This document shows positions 45,101-55,397 of a DNA stretch of 64,000 nt, piece by piece (position 1 is the stretch's first letter; every line of letters begins with the position of its first letter). The notes under the pieces were generated by a model. The model saw only the letters and a list, made by a program, of their open reading frames with translations. It did no database searches and was not told the origin of the DNA. The stretch is from Mycolicibacterium goodii (lineage in GTDB: Bacteria; Actinomycetota; Actinomycetes; Mycobacteriales; Mycobacteriaceae). The stretch spans positions 6,048,048 through 6,112,047 of the forward strand of contig NZ_CP012150.1 in the NCBI RefSeq assembly GCF_001187505.1, in the 5' to 3' direction. The position numbers and the translations under genes were made by a program.

Positions 45101-45697
45101 CTCGCGTTCCTCGTCCACCGCCGGGTGGTGGTCGAAGACGACCAGGCGGGCGGGCGTGTGGCCGGCGAGCACCAGTTCCACGGCGGTGTCGAGGTCACCG
45201 ATGCTCGACGCGAAGAGCCGCGGCTCGGTTTCGGCGACGATCGGTTGCAGCTGGCCGACCGGCGCGCTGGTCTGCAGCGGGACGGCCACCGCGCCGAGGT
45301 GCATCGTCGCCATGTCGATGACGGCGTAATCGGCACTGGCAAAGCCCAATACGCATACGCGGTCACCTGGGCGCACATCGTCGCACAGGGCGCGCGCAAG
45401 AGCGGCGACACGATCGGACAGCTCGCGGTAGGTGATGGTGTCGAACCGCGGCAGCAGTTCGGCGGAGGTTCGTCCTGTTACGGGATCCTCGACGATTTCG
45501 ACTGCACGCTCGGCGATTGCGGGCCGATCGGCGTATGCCTCCATGACGGCGCCGACGACCTGGTGCAGCCGCATATCCGGGCGCTCGATGGCCTCGGTCA
45601 CCGCGTCGTCGGGTCGGGCCCCGGCGAATTGAGCGTCGGTGGCGTACAGCTGCGCGATCCGGCGGGCGAGTCGTTCCTGGCGTGGGTTGGTGGGCAT
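42179..45697 (-). CDS. car: Carboxylic acid reductase
   Basis: 1,172 residues. Reduces carboxylic acids to aldehydes with ATP and NADPH. Adenylation domain about 40-640 ([20 protein letters not shown] near 250-269, [22 protein letters not shown]), phosphopantetheine carrier about 650-730 with Ser686 in [11 protein letters not shown], and thioester-reductase domain about 760-1170 ([17 protein letters not shown]; catalytic Tyr952 and Lys956 in YGNSK). The length equals known mycobacterial enzymes. ATG 45697 is used; an open frame to 45850 lacks homology. It needs a phosphopantetheinyl transferase encoded elsewhere. The substrate is probably aromatic or fatty acids. Confidence 0.95.
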   Translation of the reverse strand: MPTNPRQERLARRIAQLYATDAQFAGARPDDAVTEAIERPDMRLHQVVGAVMEAYADRPAIAERAVEIVEDPVTGRTSAELLPRFDTITYRELSDRVAALARALCDDVRPGDRVCVLGFASADYAVIDMATMHLGAVAVPLQTSAPVGQLQPIVAETEPRLFASSIGDLDTAVELVLAGHTPARLVVFDHHPAVDEERETLQRARQRLGDAGVQVVVEPLADLIERGRSAPDVAYHVADEDDPLRLLIYTSGSTGAPKGAMYPERLVANFWRRSRWNWSGTAAQPSITLNFMPMSHVMGRGILYGTLGHGGTAYFTARSDLSTLYEDLALVRPTELNFVPRVWDMLFGTFQSEVRRRAAEEGMHENLEADVMADLAQHLLGGRYILAMTGSAPISAENKAFVEQLLDLHLIEGYGSTEAGMVFVDGTVRRPAVIDYKLADVPDLGYFRTDQPHARGELLVKTRDLFPGYYKRPEVTADVFDPDGFYRTGDVVAEIGPDQLVYLDRRNNVLKLSQGEFVTVSKLEPLFGDSPLVRQIYIYGNSARAYLLAVVVPTEDALRQSGGSLDALKNAITASFQDIARSSGLQSYEIPRDFLIETTPFTLENGLLTGIRKLARPKLKAHYAERLEALYTELADNQANELAALRRDGANRPVLETVGRAAGALLGAAADALAPDAHFTDLGGDSLSALTFGNLLHEIFGVEVSVGVIVSPASDLRAIADYVESQRSPGLARPSFASVHGRDATEVRAADLTLEKFIDAETLSAPRSAPSAQVRTVLLTGATGFLGRYLALEWLERMSRVGGTVICLVRAKDDASARRRLDRTFDSGDPELLHRYLDLADRHLRVMAGDKGEADLGLDPLTWQRLADTVDVIVDPAALVNHVLPYRELFGPNVVGTAELIRLALTTKLKPYTYVSTIGVGDQIEPSLFTEDADIRTVSAVRAIDDSYANGYGNSKWAGEVLLREAHDRCGLPVAVFRCDMILADTRYAGQLNVPDMFTRLMLSLVATGIAPGSFYELDAHGNRQRAHYDGLPVGFIAEAIATLGAGADGFSTYHVMNPHDDGIGLDEFVDWLDEAGYPIERIPDYAAWLQRFDTALHALPDAQRQASLLPLLHNYQHPGKPIRGSQAPTDRFRAAVRQAKIGADGGNPDIPQVSAPIIVKYVTDLQKLGLL

Positions 45698-45957
45698 GGC
45701 TTGACGGGTCCTTCCGTGCGCCGAGATAGCTGAACTGGCGTGTATGCCAACAGTTCCACGGTAGGACGGATCGATGCGACCGCCATGGGCCGTCTCCTCG
45801 GACGGCTCACCGCTACGCCTTCGAGCAGGGCGTTTACCGCTGCCCCTCATCGAAAAATGGGTGCTGGCGGTAACTTCGGCTCATCCGGGGCGACGTTGTC
45901 TGGCAAGTCGCTGATGATGTTGCTGGACAACAGCTGTGCGCGCCGGCCGGATCACCG

Positions 45958-46113
45958 GTGATCCGAATGGGAATGCGCATCGCGCTTGTGGCGACAGACC
46001 AGCCCCGCCGCCGCCACGGCCACCGGGTCGAACCCCTCCGGTACGGGACCGTCGGCCACCAGAGCCTTCACCAGCGCCTCCTGGCGGCGCGCCAATTCAT
46101 CGTGGTCGGTCAT
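45958..46113 (-). CDS. Small protein coupled to the MNIO gene
   Basis: 53 residues, absent from most gene predictions because of its size. It begins TDHDELARRQEALVKALVAD, then GPVPEGFDPVAVAAAGLVCR and ends HKRDAHSHSDHR. The ALVADG.P.P.GFDP pattern resembles the N-terminus of longer partner proteins seen beside DUF692 genes in other actinobacteria, here stopping early. One Cys and five His could bind metal. Its ATG overlaps the MNIO stop as ATGA, strong evidence that it is translated. Confidence 0.75.
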
Positions 46114-46973
46114 GTCCACACCTCGCGTGCCTGGTTGGTGATCGGCGCGGCCCCGGCGGCCTCGGCGATCGCGTCCAGTTCGTCGAACAACTCGGCGGCC
46201 GGCGGGAAGTGGCCGTCGCGTTCGAGCATGATGGGTGTGTCGACCCGCTGCCGCAGTGCGGCCACGAGTCCGAGCACCTGCGGTGGGGTGCGCGCGGTGT
46301 GGGTGTCGTGATAGAAATCCTCACCCTCTCGCCCACCGGCGACATGGCTGTACGCCACCCGCTCCACGGGAAGTCTGGCCAGTTCCCGCAACGGATCACG
46401 GCCGCGGTTGCGCGCATTGGCATACACATTGGCCACGTCGAGCACCAGCAGCACCCCGGTGCGATCGACCAGCTCGGTGAGGAATTCCGATTCGGTGAGG
46501 TCGGATTCGGGCCACTCCACGAACGAGGCGATGTTCTCCACCGCCAACGGGACATTCAGGTGCCCGCGGGTGCGGTGGATGTTGTCCGCCAACACCTCGA
46601 TGGCCTCGCGCGTCCGCGGCACCGGCAACAGATGGCCGGCCTCGATCCCGCCCGCCCGGACGAAGGCGATGTGCTCACTGACCAACGGAGAACGCAGCGC
46701 CTGTGCACACGCCGCCAGCCGTTGTATCCGCTCGGGCTGCACCGGTTCCACACCGCCGAGGGACAGAGCGACACCGTGCGGGATCACCGGCACATCGCGT
46801 CCGACGAGGTCGAGCAGCGCCGGCTCCGGACGGGCCCGGCGACGACGGATCGGGATGGATTCGGCGATCACCTCACAGAATCCCGGCGTGAGATCCGCGA
46901 TCACCCCGGCGATCTCGCGTCGCCAGCCGATTCCGATGTCACCGAGTGCGGGCACGGTTCTCATCCGCCGCAC
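46110..46973 (-). CDS. MNIO-family (DUF692) iron oxidative enzyme
   Basis: 287 residues, TIM-barrel multinuclear non-heme iron enzyme (MbnB/TglH/ChrH/BufB superfamily), whose known members use Fe and O2 to remodel cysteines in ribosomal peptides. The ligand pattern is intact: IPHGVALSLGG, SEHIAFVR, VENIASFVEW, VLDVANVYANARN, YSHVAGGREG, HDTHT and MLERDGHFP. The start overlaps the upstream membrane-protein gene by 13 bp and the stop overlaps the downstream small gene, so the three are one unit. The likely substrate is the Gly/Cys tail of the upstream protein. Confidence 0.9.
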   Translation of the reverse strand: MRRMRTVPALGDIGIGWRREIAGVIADLTPGFCEVIAESIPIRRRRARPEPALLDLVGRDVPVIPHGVALSLGGVEPVQPERIQRLAACAQALRSPLVSEHIAFVRAGGIEAGHLLPVPRTREAIEVLADNIHRTRGHLNVPLAVENIASFVEWPESDLTESEFLTELVDRTGVLLVLDVANVYANARNRGRDPLRELARLPVERVAYSHVAGGREGEDFYHDTHTARTPPQVLGLVAALRQRVDTPIMLERDGHFPPAAELFDELDAIAEAAGAAPITNQAREVWT

Positions 46974-47878
46974 CCTCCTCCGCCTCCGCCGCAGCCACCG
47001 CAGCTGCCGCAGCCGCCGCCTCCGCCCCCGTCGCCACCGCAGCCGCCGCCACCGTCGGCGCCGCCACCGGCGACCCCCGGGGCCTGCACCGCATCGGCAT
47101 AACCGGCGTCGACCGCCCGCAACGCCCCGGCACCGAACAGGGCGGCCGACAGCGCGACCGCGGCCGGGCCGTAGGTTTCGAACGCCGGACGCTTCGCCGG
47201 ATCCAGGTAGGCCAGGCGCTTTCGTTCCCGGGCCAGCAACCGGCGCCCGGCAGGAGTCAGCCGGCGCACCTGCAGCAGCCAGGGAAGCAGGAACGTCGCG
47301 TACATGACCGTGGGGAACAGGATGAGCGTGAACGTGGCCGCCACGTGCGGGTCAGCGGTGAGGCGGGTCAGCAGGTAAACACCGTAACCCAGCCCGATCA
47401 CCACCAACACCACCGAGGGCAGCACACCGAGGCGGATCCGCCTGCGCTGTTCGCGGGTCGTCACCAGCCCGCGCTCGCCGAGCTCCTCCGCCATGGCCGC
47501 GAGATCGTCGCGGGACGTCCGGCACAGACGTGGGACGGTGTGCTCCGCGTCCGCGGTCACGCGGCGCAGCGTTCGCGCGGTGAAACCGTCGATCTGCGCG
47601 CCCCGCACCGCATGATCGACCCTCCGGGTGGAGGTGACCCGCCCGGTGGCGCGCAGGCTCGCCAGCGCGGTGACCACCGGGGCGAACTCCGACCGCAGGA
47701 AGGCCAGCTCTGTCGGGCTGACCGGCCCGGTTTCGACGCGTTGTCGTGGTGTCGCGGCGATCCGCCAGATCACCGCGAACACCACCGACAGGGCCAACGC
47801 CGCCAGGTAGCCGACTCCTCCCGCGGTCACCGCCAGGCCGTGCCACACCAAGACCTTCTCGCTCGCAGCCATCGTCAC
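46961..47878 (-). CDS. TIGR04222-like membrane protein with Gly/Cys-rich C-terminal tail
   Basis: 305 residues. Hydrophobic segments at about 14-38, 152-172, 182-203 and 243-260 make it a membrane protein; residues 45-140 form a TIGR04222-like cytoplasmic domain (VSPTELAFLRSEFAPVVTAL). The last 35 residues are almost only Gly with five Cys (pattern GGGGCGGD, then GGCGSCGGCGG, then GGGCGG). Such a tail beside a DUF692 enzyme looks like a precursor-peptide region fused to a membrane carrier. ATG 47878 starts the three-gene operon. Confidence 0.85.
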   Translation of the reverse strand: MTMAASEKVLVWHGLAVTAGGVGYLAALALSVVFAVIWRIAATPRQRVETGPVSPTELAFLRSEFAPVVTALASLRATGRVTSTRRVDHAVRGAQIDGFTARTLRRVTADAEHTVPRLCRTSRDDLAAMAEELGERGLVTTREQRRRIRLGVLPSVVLVVIGLGYGVYLLTRLTADPHVAATFTLILFPTVMYATFLLPWLLQVRRLTPAGRRLLARERKRLAYLDPAKRPAFETYGPAAVALSAALFGAGALRAVDAGYADAVQAPGVAGGGADGGGGCGGDGGGGGGCGSCGGCGGGGGGCGG

Positions 47879-48021
47879 CTCCCCTTCAGATGTCCCAGCG
47901 TCGCGGACCGCCGTTGTTACCGATCACAACTTTCCGGTCGAGCCAGAGTGCGTCGGCAAATACAGCGTTCTGTGAGAGAGCTTTGGCTTTTGTGTGAGGA
48001 AGCTGTCCGGGCGGCCTGTCG

Positions 48022-48969
48022 TCACACGCTGACCGGGAACCACCTGTCGAGGTTGGTCTTCAAGAACTCCGACACGGTGATGGGTTCGCGGCCGATGAGC
48101 GCACGCAGCACCGCACGGTCGGACCCCATGGTGCGTCCCGCCCGCGCGACCATGTCGCCGACCGAGGAAATATGCTGCGCCATCGCGGGGTTGACCACGT
48201 CTTCGCCCTCAACCTGTGACAGCTCGACCAGATCCTGCCGCCACTGCTCCCGGGTGGCAGGCTCGTAGCGGACAGGCCGTTCGGCCAACTGGGACAGCAG
48301 CGACGCGATCTCGACGTGGCTGAGCTCCTCGGCGCCTTTGACATCGACGACCTGCCCGGAAAACCGTTCGGGGTGCAGCAATCCCGCGAGCGCCAGTTCC
48401 GCGGCGTCGCGACCGCTGATCCACCCGACGCGTTCGGGCCCGAACGAGTTACGGATGAGTCCCTGCTCGCGAATCGAGCGGCTGTGCAGAATTTTCAGGT
48501 TCTCGTGGAACAACGCAAACACCCGCAGGATCAGCAGATCCAGTCCCGCCCAGTCCAGGATCTCCTCGGCAAGCCATTGGGCCCGCCCGAGGCTGCTCGG
48601 GCTCTCGGGGTGCGACGGCCCCATCGACATCACCACCGTCCGTGGGTAGCGGCCGACTTCCCGTACGGCCGCGGCGTAGTTCGCCGCCGCCGGAATCACG
48701 CCCGCATCGATGGGATAGGTGAAGTACGCCAGGTCGACATCGGCGAGCGCCGGTACCAGGGTGCGCCGGTCGTGCAGGTCGCCTCGTACGATCTCGGCGC
48801 CCAACGCCGCGAGCCGTTCGGTGCGCTCGCCGGGGGTGCGTGCAAGCACCCGAACCGCCCGGCCCTCCTCCCGCAGGCGCCGCACGAGGTATTCACCGGT
48901 GTTGCCGTGGCGTCCGGTCGCACCGGTGACAAGAATCGGGTTGGTCCCTGAATTGTCGTTTGCCGTCAT
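48022..48969 (-). CDS. NmrA-like NAD(P)-binding protein (atypical SDR)
   Basis: 315 residues. The N-terminal PILVTGATGRHGNTGEYLV is an NmrA/HSCARG-type Rossmann motif, followed by VRVLARTPGERTERL and GDLHDRRTLVPAL. The catalytic Tyr-x3-Lys of classical SDRs is not evident, so it may act as a redox sensor or a quinone/nitroreductase-like enzyme. A GAGAGGAAAACC ribosome site precedes ATG 48969. It follows the MDR reductase by 19 bp and is probably co-transcribed. Confidence 0.85.
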   Translation of the reverse strand: MTANDNSGTNPILVTGATGRHGNTGEYLVRRLREEGRAVRVLARTPGERTERLAALGAEIVRGDLHDRRTLVPALADVDLAYFTYPIDAGVIPAAANYAAAVREVGRYPRTVVMSMGPSHPESPSSLGRAQWLAEEILDWAGLDLLILRVFALFHENLKILHSRSIREQGLIRNSFGPERVGWISGRDAAELALAGLLHPERFSGQVVDVKGAEELSHVEIASLLSQLAERPVRYEPATREQWRQDLVELSQVEGEDVVNPAMAQHISSVGDMVARAGRTMGSDRAVLRALIGREPITVSEFLKTNLDRWFPVSV

Positions 48970-48988
48970 GGTTTTCCTCTCGTCGGGT

Positions 48989-49972
48989 TCATTCGAAGGT
49001 GAACAGGATCTTGCCGCCGCGCTCAGCGGTGCGAGCGTGGGTCAAAGCCTTGAGATAGTCGTCGAGGTGGTAGGTCGCCTCCACCGGCGCGTGCAGCACG
49101 CCCTCGGCGATGAGGTGGGCCAGATGGTCCAGGGTGTCGACGATTTCGTGCCGCGGCCGGCGCGCGTACCAGTTGCCGAGCCAGAAGCCGGTGAGACGCA
49201 CCTCGCGGCCGAACAGGTCCGCCGCCGACACACTCATCGGTGTACCGGTCAACGACCCGTAGGCAACCGCCGTCCCACCGAACTCCAAGGCGCCGATGAG
49301 ATCCGATGCGGCCGAGCCACCGAGCGGGTCGATGACCAGGCTCAGTTTTTCGCCACCGAGCACCTGCTTGATGTCGTCGGCAAGGTCGGGGCCGCTCACC
49401 AGGACCACGTCACCGCCGGCGGCGCGCACGTCTTCGACGGCGTCCTCACGCCGGACGATGTTGAGCGTCCTGAGGCCTCGACGCCGGGCCAGGGTGGCGA
49501 CGTAGCGCCCCACCGCGGAGTTCGCCGCGGTCTGCCCCACCCAGTCACCGACCCGCAGGTTGACGACGCGATCCAACAGCAGGTGGGCGGTGGGCGGGTT
49601 GATGGACAGCATCGCCAACTGGCGAGGGTCTGCGTCGGGCACCTCGACGACGTCGTGCGCCGCGGCGACCACCTTCTGTGACCAGGTGCCGTAGGTGTAG
49701 GTGGGAAGCACGATCACGCGTTTGCCCACGAGAATCGAGTCCACGTCGGGCCCAACGGCTTCGACGATTCCGACACCCTCGGCACCCACCCCGGCGGGCA
49801 GTTCCGGGTGTACGAGGTACTTGCCGTTCACCAGCAGCAGGTCCGACGGGTTGATGGCGGCGGCTTCCAGGCGGACCAGCACCTTGCCGGTGCCGGCGAC
49901 CGGTTCAGGGGTGTCGACCAGCCGGACCACCTCCTCGGGGTCGCCGAACTTGGTCAGGATGAGTTGTTTCAT
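48989..49972 (-). CDS. MDR-superfamily enoyl/quinone reductase (MECR-like)
   Basis: 327 residues, zinc-free medium-chain reductase. Features: KQLILTKFGDPEEVVRL start, AAINPSDLLLVNGKYLVHPE, GVGAEGVGIVEAVGPD and NPPTAHLLLDRVVNLRVGDW, characteristic of the mitochondrial-type enoyl reductase/ETR1 branch. It would reduce enoyl thioesters or quinone-like electrophiles with NADPH. ATG 49972 is chosen because it begins the conserved domain; 50011 would add 13 atypical residues. Two ACCGGT repeats upstream mark a likely operator. Confidence 0.88.
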   Translation of the reverse strand: MKQLILTKFGDPEEVVRLVDTPEPVAGTGKVLVRLEAAAINPSDLLLVNGKYLVHPELPAGVGAEGVGIVEAVGPDVDSILVGKRVIVLPTYTYGTWSQKVVAAAHDVVEVPDADPRQLAMLSINPPTAHLLLDRVVNLRVGDWVGQTAANSAVGRYVATLARRRGLRTLNIVRREDAVEDVRAAGGDVVLVSGPDLADDIKQVLGGEKLSLVIDPLGGSAASDLIGALEFGGTAVAYGSLTGTPMSVSAADLFGREVRLTGFWLGNWYARRPRHEIVDTLDHLAHLIAEGVLHAPVEATYHLDDYLKALTHARTAERGGKILFTFE

Positions 49973-50001
49973 CGGAATCCTCCTGTGGATATGTCGAATC
50001 G

Positions 50002-50022
50002 ACCGGTACACACCAACCGGTT
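50002..50022. promoter_or_regulatory. ACCGGT direct/inverted repeat upstream of the MDR gene
   Basis: ACCGGT occurs at 50002-50007 and again within the 8-bp palindrome AACCGGTT (50015-50022), 14 bp apart, about 40 bp upstream of the reductase start. AAACCGGTTGGT-like sequences are common TetR-type operators. No regulator gene is adjacent. Confidence 0.4.
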
Positions 50023-50043
50023 TACTTGGTCGGCGCGGCGCTA

Positions 50044-50868
50044 TCAGCGCGAATCCTTGTAGTAGACAATCTGATTGGTGGTTGAGAGCAGCACGCCGTC
50101 ACGCGACCAGAGTTGTGCGGCCTGGTCGAAATAGCCTCCCGAGAAGCGCTGGGCCCGCGCGGTCGCCAGGATGTGGTCGCAGCCCACCCGCTCCAACTCG
50201 GCGGCGCGGGCATGGAAATACGTCGTCATCGAGACCGTTCCCGCGGGCACCGACCGCCCGAGACGCAAAAACACCCGCGGATAGAAGATGTCGGCCAGCG
50301 CGGCCAGCGCGGGAAAGTCGAGGCGCCGATCGGGATCGTGGCGCACCCAGAACGTCGACAGTGACGACGGCGCGGGCGGCTCGTCCTGCGGCGGCGCACC
50401 GTCGACGACACGGATGTCGTAGTTGCCCAGGAACGCCACCCCCAACGGCCAGGCCGCGGGTGGATACGACGCCGGTTCCCCCACGGCGGGCATGACCGCC
50501 TCGGTGTCCGACCAGACTTCCCTACGGATACCGAAAATCGCTGTCGCCGTGGACTTCACCTCACCGTCCTGGCTGAGGGTGGCCGTCCAGTGTTGATTGG
50601 TACGGTTGGTGCGCACCAGATCGACGTCCACATGGAACTCGCCCTCGGCGATGGGCGCGGCATAGGTGACGGTCAATGCGACCGGTTCCCCGACCTTGTC
50701 GGCCTGCGCATCGATCACCTGCAGGATGAAGGCCGCAGTGGCACCCCCGAACGGGCCCACCATGTTGCCGTACTCGGGCACCGTCCACCCGTGCGCACCA
50801 CGGCCGCCGTCGGGCCGGATGTCGATGACCGCATCCAGCGGATGCCCCGCACGCTGCCCCGTCGTCAC
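50044..50868 (-). CDS. Acyl-CoA thioesterase family protein (double hot-dog)
   Basis: 274 residues. Two hot-dog units of the TesB/4HBT_3 type: GNMVGPFGGATAAFILQVID and LTVTYAAPIAEGEFHVDVDL in the first, TVSMTTYFHARAAELERVG and RAQRFSGGYFDQAAQLWSRD in the second. It hydrolyses acyl-CoA to free acid and CoA. GTG 50868 is chosen for its GGGAGG site; the open frame extends to 50922 without homology. A dyad GTATA-N6-TATAC lies just upstream. Confidence 0.85.
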   Translation of the reverse strand: MTTGQRAGHPLDAVIDIRPDGGRGAHGWTVPEYGNMVGPFGGATAAFILQVIDAQADKVGEPVALTVTYAAPIAEGEFHVDVDLVRTNRTNQHWTATLSQDGEVKSTATAIFGIRREVWSDTEAVMPAVGEPASYPPAAWPLGVAFLGNYDIRVVDGAPPQDEPPAPSSLSTFWVRHDPDRRLDFPALAALADIFYPRVFLRLGRSVPAGTVSMTTYFHARAAELERVGCDHILATARAQRFSGGYFDQAAQLWSRDGVLLSTTNQIVYYKDSR

Positions 50869-50895
50869 ATCGACCTCCCGGTTCGCGAAAGCTGA

Positions 50896-50911
50896 GTATA
50901 TGTTTCTATAC
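50896..50911. promoter_or_regulatory. Dyad GTATATGTTTCTATAC upstream of the thioesterase gene
   Basis: Five-base perfect arms GTATA and TATAC with a 6-bp spacer, 28 bp upstream of the thioesterase start. A further GTATAC lies at 50951-50956, before the small plus-strand open frame. This suits a repressor acting on a divergent promoter. Confidence 0.45.
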
Positions 50912-50963
50912 CTAGATATCACGGTTGGCGCGTCGAAGGAACACCGATCGGTATACGTGTGAC

Positions 50964-51446
50964 ATGGCTGACACGACGGCCGAGCGCAACGGCATCCACG
51001 CCACCGGCGTGGAGGCGCGGTTCATCCGCCCGGCGCCGCTCTCCCTCACATAGTTCGGTTGTCGCCCCTGTCCCCGACATCGACACCATGGTCGCCAATT
51101 CCTCGCCGACCCCTAGAAATCACAACCACAGTGTCGAACTCGGCGACAGGACGCCGCACAAATACTTAGCCACAGACACACAGCGGCTACAGGACGCTGG
51201 TCATCCGCCGGGCGCCGCTCTCCCTCACATAGTTCGGTTGTCGCGCCTATCGCCGACATCGACACCATGGTCGCCAATTCCCCGCCGACCCCTAAAAATC
51301 ACAACCACAGTGTCGAACTCGGCGACAGGACCGCCGCACAAACACTTAGCCACAGACACACGGCGGCTACAGGACGCCGGTTCATCCGCCGGCGCATCCT
51401 GCCGGTCTGGTGGTTGAGCCCACATCACCCAGAGGAGGGGATGTGA
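50964..51446 (+). pseudogene. Short open frame apparently split by a tandem repeat
   Basis: ATG 50964 opens a GC-rich codon run (MADTTAERNGIHATGVEAR) that ends after 29 residues at 51053, inside repeat copy A. If the 360 bp from 51021 to 51380 are removed, the frame continues FIRRRILPVWWLSPHHPEEG and stops at 51444-51446, giving 40 codons. 360 is a multiple of three, and both junctions read TTCATCCGCC. This fits repeat expansion inside a small gene, or a chance frame. No domain is recognisable. Confidence 0.35.
51021..51395. repeat. Two ~180-bp tandem direct repeats plus a partial third
   Basis: Copy A 51022-51200, copy B 51201-51380, then the first bases of a third copy at 51382. By eye the copies differ at about a dozen positions, so over 90% identical. 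Each unit carries CTCCCTCACATAGTTCGGTT, GACATCGACACCATGGTCGC and CACAACCACAGTGTCGAACT blocks. There is no coding frame shared by both copies. They lie about 100 bp before tRNA-Ala. Confidence 0.85.
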
Positions 51447-51500
51447 TGACGTCGATGACGACGGCGGGACCTGAAATCCCGGTTCGATCGCCTCATGAAG

Positions 51501-51573
51501 TGGAGCTAAGGGGATTCGAACCCCTGACCCCCACACTGCCAGTGTGGTGCGCTACCAACTGCGCCATAGCCCC
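51501..51573 (-). tRNA. tRNA-Ala (anticodon GGC)
   Basis: The minus-strand sequence folds as a 73-nt cloverleaf: acceptor GGGGCTA/TAGCTCC plus discriminator A, D-arm GCGCAGTTGGTAGCGC, anticodon arm CCACA-CTGGCAG-TGTGG with anticodon GGC, and T-arm AGGGGTTCGAATCCCCT. CCA is not encoded. Confidence 0.96.
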
Positions 51574-51629
51574 TGATGTCGTGCTCAACGAAGGTACACC
51601 ACGGGCGCCCCGCAAGACAAAATGGCTGG

Positions 51630-52895
51630 TCAGGGTACCTCTCCGCCGGCTTCCGGTCCCAGCGGGCGCGCCGGGGTGTGCTCGGTGACCGGGCGTGGCC
51701 GGGTCTCCGGCGCGAACGTCCAGCACAGCGCGGCCAGCAACAGCATGGCCCCGCTGATCACGAACGCCCAGGCGAATGACAGGTACTGCGCGATCAGGCC
51801 CACCAGCAGCGAGCCGCCGATGGATCCGACGTCGGCCATCATCTGAAACGTCGCCACCGCGGTGCCGCCGCGCGCCTTGCTGCCGATGATGTCGGCGACC
51901 GCGGCCTGCTGCGGCGCGGTGAAGATGCCGGTGGCGAACCCGGCGATCAACGCGCTCGCCAGGAACGGGGTCAGCCCGTCGGTGAGGCCGACCACCGCGG
52001 TCGAGATACCGGCCGCGGTGAGCCCGATGATGAGCAGGACACGCCGCCCGACGCGGTCGGACAGATATCCGCTGGGGATCACCGCGCCCACGTTGCCGAT
52101 CGCGAAGGTGGCCAGCGCGAGTCCCGCGACGCCGGGCCCGCGGTGGAAGACCTCGGCGATGAACAACGGCACCAACGCGATCCGCAGCCCGAACGCCGAC
52201 CATCCGGTGGCCAGGTTGGACACCAGCGCGGCCCGGTAGGCGCCGTTGCGCAGCGCGGTGCGCACGGTCACCTTGGGTCCGTCGTCGGGTGCGGGCGCAG
52301 CCAGCGACGAATGCCGCAGGCTGATGAACACCACCGCCGCGGCCACCAGCAGCGCCGCGCCGTAGATGAGGAACGGGGCGCTGAGCCCAAGACCGGCAGT
52401 GAGACTGCCGAGGACCGGCCCGCCGACCGACCCGACCAGAAACGCCGAGGAGAACATGCCTGCCACCCGGCCACGCGCGTCCTTGGGGCTGATGCGGAAT
52501 CATCAGCCCCAACGCGGACACGAAGAACATGGTCGAACCGATGCCGCCGAGCGAGCGGAACAGCAGCAGTTGCCAGTACGTCTGCGCGAACGCGCACGCG
52601 CCCGTCGACACCGCGACGATCACCAGGCCGTTGACGTAGATCCGCCGCTCCCCCAGCCGCTGGATCAGCATGCCGGTCGCCGGGGCGAAGCACAGCCGCA
52701 TCAACGCGAACGCGGTCACGACGAACGTCGCCGCGCTGATACTGACCCCGAAGTGACGCGCATACTGCGGAAGAACGGGCGCCACCACGCCGTAGCCCAG
52801 TGCGATGACCGCGTTCGCGACGATCAGGACCCAGACTTCACCGGGCAGTTTGGGCTTCTCGGACGCCGAACAGTCACCCTCCGCGGGACAGGAAC

Positions 52896-52899
<4 letters not shown>
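51630..52899 (-). pseudogene. MFS transporter, frameshifted
   Basis: A 12-helix major facilitator exporter broken by one extra base. From GTG 52899 the frame reads VWVLIVANAVIALGYGVVAP, RHFGVSISAATFVVTAFALM and ends correctly at VSALGLMI; near 52496-52497 it shifts. The remaining part (RISPKDARGRVAGMFSSAF onward, stop at 51630) is in another frame. Deleting one of the two G at 52496-52497 rejoins the motif, giving about 422 residues. The GTGA overlap with pgm is intact. This may be real inactivation or a sequencing error. Confidence 0.85.
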
Positions 52900-54542
<1,643 letters not shown>

Positions 54543-54612
54543 GTACCCGATTCTGCTCTCTGCACCGCGGCGTCGCCGCGCGGTTGGGATGTTGTCGCCA
54601 TACTTTGACTTC

Positions 54613-55011
54613 ATGAGCCGCCACGATCCACGAGAGCTGGCCGCGGTGTTCGTCGGCGGAGCGATTGGCACGCTGGCCCGCGCCGCGCTGGAGACACTGA
54701 TGGCACCGGATCCCGGCCGGTGGCCGTGGCCCACGTTCGCGGTGAACATCGTGGGGGCGTTCCTGCTGGGTTACTTCACCACCCGGCTGCTGGAACGGTT
54801 GCCGGTGTCGAGTTACCGCAGGCCGCTGCTGGGCACCGGGTTCTGCGGCGGGCTGACGACGTTCTCCACCATGCAGGTCGAGACCATCGGCATGATCGAG
54901 CACGGCCACATCGGCCTGGCCGTGGGCTACACCACGGCCGGCCTCGCCGCCGGTCTGGTGGCCGTCGCGGGCGCCTCGGCGCTGGTGCGCAGGGCGCGGG
55001 TGCTGCGGTGA
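54613..55011 (+). CDS. crcB: Fluoride channel CrcB/Fluc, first subunit
   Basis: 132 residues, four transmembrane helices. [31 protein letters not shown] and [15 protein letters not shown] are Fluc signatures, including the Asn and Phe-box residues lining the pore. Fluc channels are antiparallel dimers exporting fluoride; in actinobacteria two unequal genes form a heterodimer. The stop overlaps the next gene as GTGA. No clear fluoride riboswitch was found in the 70 bp upstream. Confidence 0.94.
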   Translation: MSRHDPRELAAVFVGGAIGTLARAALETLMAPDPGRWPWPTFAVNIVGAFLLGYFTTRLLERLPVSSYRRPLLGTGFCGGLTTFSTMQVETIGMIEHGHIGLAVGYTTAGLAAGLVAVAGASALVRRARVLR

Positions 55012-55397
55012 CGGCGCTGGTGTGGACCGGCGTCGCACTTCTCGGTGGCGTGGGTGCGGTGTGCCGGTTCCTGGTCGACCGGGCGGTGTCGACGCGGGCG
55101 CCGGCAGGTTTCCCGTACGGCACCCTGGCGGTGAACCTCAGCGGGGCGCTGCTGCTCGGCGTCCTCAGCGGGGTGGCGCTGCCCGCACACATCGCGCTGG
55201 TGGTGGGGACCGGGTTCGTCGGGTCCTACACCACGTTCTCCACATGGATGCTGGAAACCCAGCGGCTCGGCGAGGAACGTCAGATCTGGCCCGCGGTGGC
55301 GAACATCGTGGTGAGCATGGTGCTCGGGCTGGCCGCGGCGGGCCTTGGCGTGTTCCTTGGGGTGTTCCTTGGGGTGTTCCTGGGCGGGCGGCTGTGA
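55008..55397 (+). CDS. crcB: Fluoride channel CrcB/Fluc, second subunit
   Basis: 129 residues, four helices; [34 protein letters not shown] and [17 protein letters not shown] are the matching Fluc motifs. The C-terminus ends with a repeated [15 protein letters not shown] encoded by three 12-bp DNA repeats. GTG 55008 and the next gene's GTG 55394 both overlap neighbours as GTGA, so crcB-crcB-DUF190 is one coupled operon. Confidence 0.93.
   Translation: MTALVWTGVALLGGVGAVCRFLVDRAVSTRAPAGFPYGTLAVNLSGALLLGVLSGVALPAHIALVVGTGFVGSYTTFSTWMLETQRLGEERQIWPAVANIVVSMVLGLAAAGLGVFLGVFLGVFLGGRL
55347..55382 (+). repeat. Three 12-bp in-frame repeats at the end of crcB
   Basis: GGCGTGTTCCTT, GGGGTGTTCCTT and GGGGTGTTCCTG follow one another in frame and encode GVFL three times in the last helix. 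Slippage could change the copy number in steps of four residues without shifting the frame. Confidence 0.8.

Noticed and set aside
46946..48268. Long plus-strand open frame with poly-Pro/Ala start opposite the Gly/Cys tail gene
   Set aside because: Antisense reading of the Gly/Cys codons and GC-rich third positions; no ribosome site, and the minus-strand genes have clear domains and overlaps.
51021..51395. CRISPR array
   Set aside because: Units are ~180 bp, too long, with no short repeats and unique spacers, and no cas genes are near.
51410..51688. Open frame across the tRNA region giving VELRGFEPLTP-like protein
   Set aside because: This is the usual false translation of a tRNA gene and its flanks; the tRNA-Ala structure explains the sequence.
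54543..54612. Fluoride riboswitch before crcB
   Set aside because: The 70-bp leader lacks the conserved fluoride pseudoknot sequence.
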